The notes under the pieces are model-generated. The model searched no databases and was not told where the DNA came from. It was given only the letters and a program-made list of their open reading frames with translations. From Rhinopomastus cyanomelas (taxonomy: Eukaryota > Chordata > Aves > Bucerotiformes > Rhinopomastidae), in the NCBI GenBank assembly GCA_013400115.1, contig VXBP01001156.1:124001-188000 (forward strand): a stretch of DNA of 64,000 nt. The letters are read 5' to 3'. Positions 59,746-64,000 of this stretch are shown here, piece after piece. The position numbers and the translations under genes were made by a program. Within the stretch, counting starts at the first letter, position 1. The number at the start of each line of letters is the position of its first letter.

Positions 59746-61381
59746 TCCAGAAAGCAGCAAATCTGTTAAGATTATGAAAAATTACAGGTTTAACAAGCAG
59801 CACTGAAAATCCACATAGCCAACTTCATTGGTACCCTTCCTCTAGTCTGTCTGGTGTGGAGGGAGGAAGAACATTTACTTACACATGGTCAGTTTTACAG
59901 TGCTCTACGTTTTCAGGCATATTTTCTTGTACTAAAAAAAACCACAACACAACAGAAATGCTCCGAGGACTGAATGTTCTAAACTTTCACCATTTTTACA
60001 TAACCTCACCCATAAGAGAGAAACTCTGGGGGTTTGTTTGTAACAGGGAATAGTTTTCCTGCTAAAAACAACTTCAAAAGTTGGTGGAACAGTGGTTTTC
60101 CTTCCCGTAAGTACATTTACCTTTGGAAAAAGACCAGACGCAGCCTTATGCACAAACATGTCCAAGTTATACTACTGCTTTTTGCAACATCAATCTTCTT
60201 CAGAAAATTCTGTATCTTATGTCTACTTCAGCTTGAAATACATTCACATGAACTATACTAAACATAGCTTCCTCCTTCTGTAACAGGTAAATCAGCCCAT
60301 CCAGTTAATATTTATGATTTTTTTTTAAATGAATTGTAATGGCAATACAGCAAATTCAGTTAATTCTCTTCAAACACACGATCAACACACGCAGGCTTCT
60401 TTCAAGGGCAAACCAGACAGAAGGTTTAGAAATCCTGAGGTTATTGGAATGTAGTCAGTGGATCTGCAAGGAAAGCAGTGAGTAACTGCTCAAAAGTAGG
60501 ACTGACCAGGAATAACACAAAAAACCCCACACCACTACAAAAACAAAAACTACAACAATAAACCAAATAAACCACAAACAACCCACACAGTCCACATGTG
60601 ACTACTTCAGTATGTGAGAAAACTGTCCTGAGCAAAATACAAATGCAGACCTAACACCCTGATACTTGCAATTATGTGCAGATTTGCGAGTAAAGATGAT
60701 TATACAATAATTATTTCTTATCGGTGGGAAGCAGGAGTTTCATACTTTGGGGGGCAAATCCTCACAGTTCTTGCCTTAACCGCCAGCTATCCAATTCACA
60801 CATTGAAAAGGGTTTTGTAATGCTATTTCAAAAATGTTATTTCCTAGTCAGTTCTGTTTCATTTGAATAATTAAAACCAAGAAATAGGATTGTGACTTCA
60901 AAAACTCTCCTGCAATAAAAAAATTAAAAACCAATAAAAGTCTTTTTCACTTTCCACAGAGGCAACACACGTGCATAAACATGTAGAATTTCCTTATAGA
61001 AACAGTGCATATTTCAGAAAGCTTTAGCCTGCCTTCATGGAAACACAAAAATAATCTCATCACAATCTATTCAAAGTCAGCACACATTACTAAAGCAGAA
61101 TGCGGTAACAGTTCATAAAAATGACAATAAAATAACTATTACTGGAATTTTGCATAAAGCCAGTACATACAGGAAAAATATTTTTGTCTACCAAAAGGTA
61201 CCCATTAGAATACAAATTTGATATACCTCAAAATTTGATAAAGCTGAAAGCCCTTTACATGTTGATTAAGGTTTCCTAATTAGCACAATAATGTCCATTT
61301 AAGATCAGTTCCCTTCATTCTCTCACAAAACCAAAATTTATTATCCAAATAAGCCAGAAAATACATCCTGTGGTAGTTTAT

Positions 61382-61920
61382 TGTCATGGGTTAAGGCTGG
61401 GCTGGCCACTGGACAAATGATGGATGCTCTCTATTAGCCCCTCTCACTTCCCAAGTAGAGGAGAAAGGGAATAAGGGAAGGAGACTTTTGGACTGGAAAA
61501 CTAAAACTGCTTTAATGAAAATAATGACAATAATACAAAGTACATACAAAGATTACAGCACCAATACTCAACCCCCTGATAGCAGTTACATCAGCAGCAG
61601 CAGCACTACTGATGCTGCAAGGCAGGAACTGGGAAAGTCTCAGACTGCACTCAGCATCAGATGACATCCAGATGCAGGAGCTAGATTCTGAAACTATGTT
61701 CAGAAATGCACAGCTTCGGATCAAAGGCAGAACGGACAGAGTCCTCCTCAGACGTCAGCCATTGAAGAAAAGGGCTTAACCCCTGTGGTCGTACAGCTTT
61801 ATACTCAATATAATGCCAGTGGGATGGAATACCCTGTTGATCAGTTTAGGGTCACTTGTTCCATCTGCTCCTCCCCACTGGTGCGGCCTCCCACTTACTG
61901 CAACCCCAATGTGACACACA
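61382..61920 (-). mobile_element. ERVL-like avian LTR, HYCC2 sense orientation
   Basis: Read on the minus strand it begins near TGTGTGTCACATTGGGG, carries GGGTATTCCATCCCACTGGC just before TATAAAG (TATA box at 61803-61798), has an ATTAAA signal at 61516-61511, and ends CCATGACA at 61382. No internal retroviral sequence lies beside it, so it looks like a solo LTR. The right boundary is an estimate and no target duplication was confirmed. Confidence 0.6.
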
Positions 61921-63174
61921 AAACTTTGCAATGATCTTGGTCTCCATAAGCAAGAGCCTTTCTGCATCCTAACTCTTGGTAGAAACTGTAATAAAGTACT
62001 GCCACTTGCAGAAGCAGCCACTGTCTACACAAACGCACCATTCACTGCAGAATGTGTGGTTACTTAGAAAAGACTGAGCTGAGAAGTCAAATAACCAAAC
62101 AGAATTAGTATTAACTCAAACCAGGACTTCTACAGTCACAATGACAGTATCATCATTAGAAAAGAGCAGTTGACTATCACACCCGCACACATCTCCACCT
62201 GCCAAATGTGGTAATGTTCCCACAAAACATTTCAGTAAAATGACAAGCAGCAGTGCTGAAGAAGCTCCTTCCTAGCATCTGGCACTGACCAACACATCAT
62301 TCTAAAGCTTTCTGCAGCACAAACAAATTCTTAAGATATTAAATGAAATTAACATCAGAGGCAACCTCTTTACTTAAATTGTCTTGAACTCCCTTCTGCT
62401 TTTCTTACACGAAGCTCAGTGTTTCAGTGTTCAGCACAGACCAATACTTTCAAGAATATAGACACATGCAAAACCAGGCACAGAGGAAACAAAAAATAAC
62501 CTCTGGACATTTGGTTAATTAACTGTTACCAAATAAAGTAAATGGATGGGGGACAGGGCACAACACTTTATTATACAATTTCAGCAGCAGCACCACCAAT
62601 TAGCATTGGCCACTGACCCCTAACGGAGTCTGGAATCCATCCACAGACCTTAAACAGAGAAGGACTTCATGCACAACAAATGTGAAATCCCACTGCTATA
62701 CGTTTAGTTTTCTGTCTCAGGATCATGAATTGTACTCAATAGCTATTAAAAAAAGGAGGGGTGGGGTTAAAATTACAAATAAAGTTAATGTATACACATT
62801 AACATGGAATTTATTAGAGGATCTCCAATCATTTTTGTAAAAATTCCTGAGTTGATGTTTGGGCAAATTTGGCAAATTAAAAACTAAACATAAAATGCTA
62901 ACGTTTTAATTTCAGGTAAAAAGGGAAAACAGTAGTAGAAAAAGTGCAGTAGTTTTAGTTTTGCCATGTAAGCTGCAAAAATTAGTTTCTAAAACCCATA
63001 GCAGACCCATAGTTAACTGAAATAAGTCAACATATAGAGAAGAAAAAAGGCAAAGCATGCACCCTCTTAAGAGGTTTGGTACAGTGATGAGACGAGACAT
63101 GCATTTGTAATGCAGCTGCCATCTGAATGACTTAGAACACAGATAACTCAAAAACATTTTTCTATAACTGGAGT

Positions 63175-63460
63175 GTTATCCATAACTTCCCTGGGCAACC
63201 CATTCCAGTGTCTCACCACCCCCTGTTATTCTCACTGGGACTACTATACATCCTAAATGACTAAAAAGGATGTTCCAAGTTCTTTTGCACAAGCAAAAGA
63301 GCATCTCAGTTATTTTTGCAATAGGTCCTTTGGAGACTCATGGACAAGAAGCCATGCTTAAACGTTCACATTCCAGCAATCAGCTGGACAGACTGGACAA
63401 CTGTTCTGGGCAACTTATTTCAACATTTTTATCTAGTGTCTCAAGTTCTAACATGGTTTA
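63175..63460 (-). mobile_element. CR1-derived remnants
   Basis: CTTCCCTGGGCAACCCATTC, then CAGTGTCTCACCACCC is a reversed CR1 3' UTR piece. A second diverged similarity, GTTCTGGGCAACTTATTTCA, occurs at 63403. The limits are uncertain. Confidence 0.55.
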
Positions 63461-64000
63461 GGGTGAGGAAAGAAAAGTCTAGTTTTCTCCTCTCTCACAA
63501 AAATAAAAAGCAAGCCAGGAAGTTATTCTGCAGATAAGCAGATCCTGGTTCTCAAACATGTGGTATTTCAAATAACCTTGGTGAAGTCAAAGTTGAAGAG
63601 CCACAGCACATGAAATAAGCCTTGGCAGGTGCACAGATCTAAACAAACAGAAAAGGTAAGTAGCTTGCTACCAGCCATCTTGTTTACTGGAGATTCATGA
63701 AATGCATGTGACAGTTACGATTTAAAGGAAGACTGGCTGTCACAGAACATCTATGAAAATAAATGGCACAGAAATAGAGTCTATGAATGCTTAGCATAAA
63801 ATATTTCAGTATTTCAAGTATTTCTTCTCTATTTCATTCAACTTAGCCTCCAGCCCAGGATTCTCATGTCTACCTGTACTTCCAAAAGTAACATTTAAAT
63901 GTAAGAGATTTTCATGAAGATGTTGCCGCTTGGGACATGGCATCATTTGCATCGCAATCTGCTGCATTCATTAACATGAATTAAGCTATTACAATTGCTC

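Larger units (their letters stand above)
45263..64000 (-). other. HYCC2: HYCC2 5' non-coding region (intron upstream of the first coding exon)
   Basis: No coding exon could be recognised in this 18.7 kb. It contains the CR1 fragments, LTR-like elements and microsatellite listed separately, in AT-rich background. There is no CpG island resembling a housekeeping promoter; the only GC-rich patch (about 57650-58200) is LTR-like. The HYCC2 promoter is therefore inferred to lie right of the window. Confidence 0.6.

Noticed and set aside
45263..64000. Search for NDUFB3 or another neighbouring gene expected to the right of HYCC2
   Set aside because: No exon with recognisable similarity was found in this stretch; the next gene is presumed outside the window.

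Overview
The window is vertebrate nuclear DNA, almost certainly from a bird. It is AT-rich, its genes are split by GT-AG introns, and it carries many CR1 non-LTR retrotransposon fragments, several ending in the ATTCTATG-type 3' repeat typical of avian CR1, plus avian-type retroviral LTRs. Two orthologous genes lie head to tail on the minus strand, in the order expected for the ORC2-HYCC2 (FAM126B) block known from other amniotes. I identified both by translating exons and comparing them with remembered family sequences; no database was searched.

From 1 to about 13.3 kb is ORC2 (origin recognition complex subunit 2). Eleven coding exons (12879 down to 1644) join in consistent phase to give about 376 residues: the N-terminal tail, the linker and the start of the degenerate AAA+ domain. 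The remaining third of the protein lies beyond the left edge. The last visible intron holds a CR1 copy and an alpharetrovirus-like solo LTR. The first exon sits in a CpG island (about 12.64-13.57 kb) with E2F-like and NRF1-like motifs.

From about 13.63 to 45.26 kb is the whole coding part of HYCC2, a subunit of the plasma-membrane PI4KA-TTC7-EFR3 complex. Ten constitutive coding exons give 531 residues. A further in-frame 168-nt candidate cassette exon (26064-26231) would add 56 residues. The 3' UTR appears to run about 7.3 kb, ending only a few hundred bases upstream of the ORC2 promoter island.

From 45.26 kb to the right edge I see no coding exon. This is read as the HYCC2 5' non-coding intron region. 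It holds CR1 fragments (one group nested), an AT-rich palindromic microsatellite, two LTR-like elements in HYCC2 sense orientation, and one possible untranslated exon. No CpG island promoter for HYCC2 is visible, so its promoter probably lies off the right edge.

The clearest anomaly is a single N at 43090 flanked by two apparently identical 616-bp copies (42474-43089 and 43091-43706) inside a CR1: an assembly false duplication rather than biology. I did not find a novel multi-gene system. The most interesting biological items are the HYCC2 cassette exon, the ORC2 microexon, the compact HYCC2/ORC2 junction, and a TGA shared by two CR1 copies.
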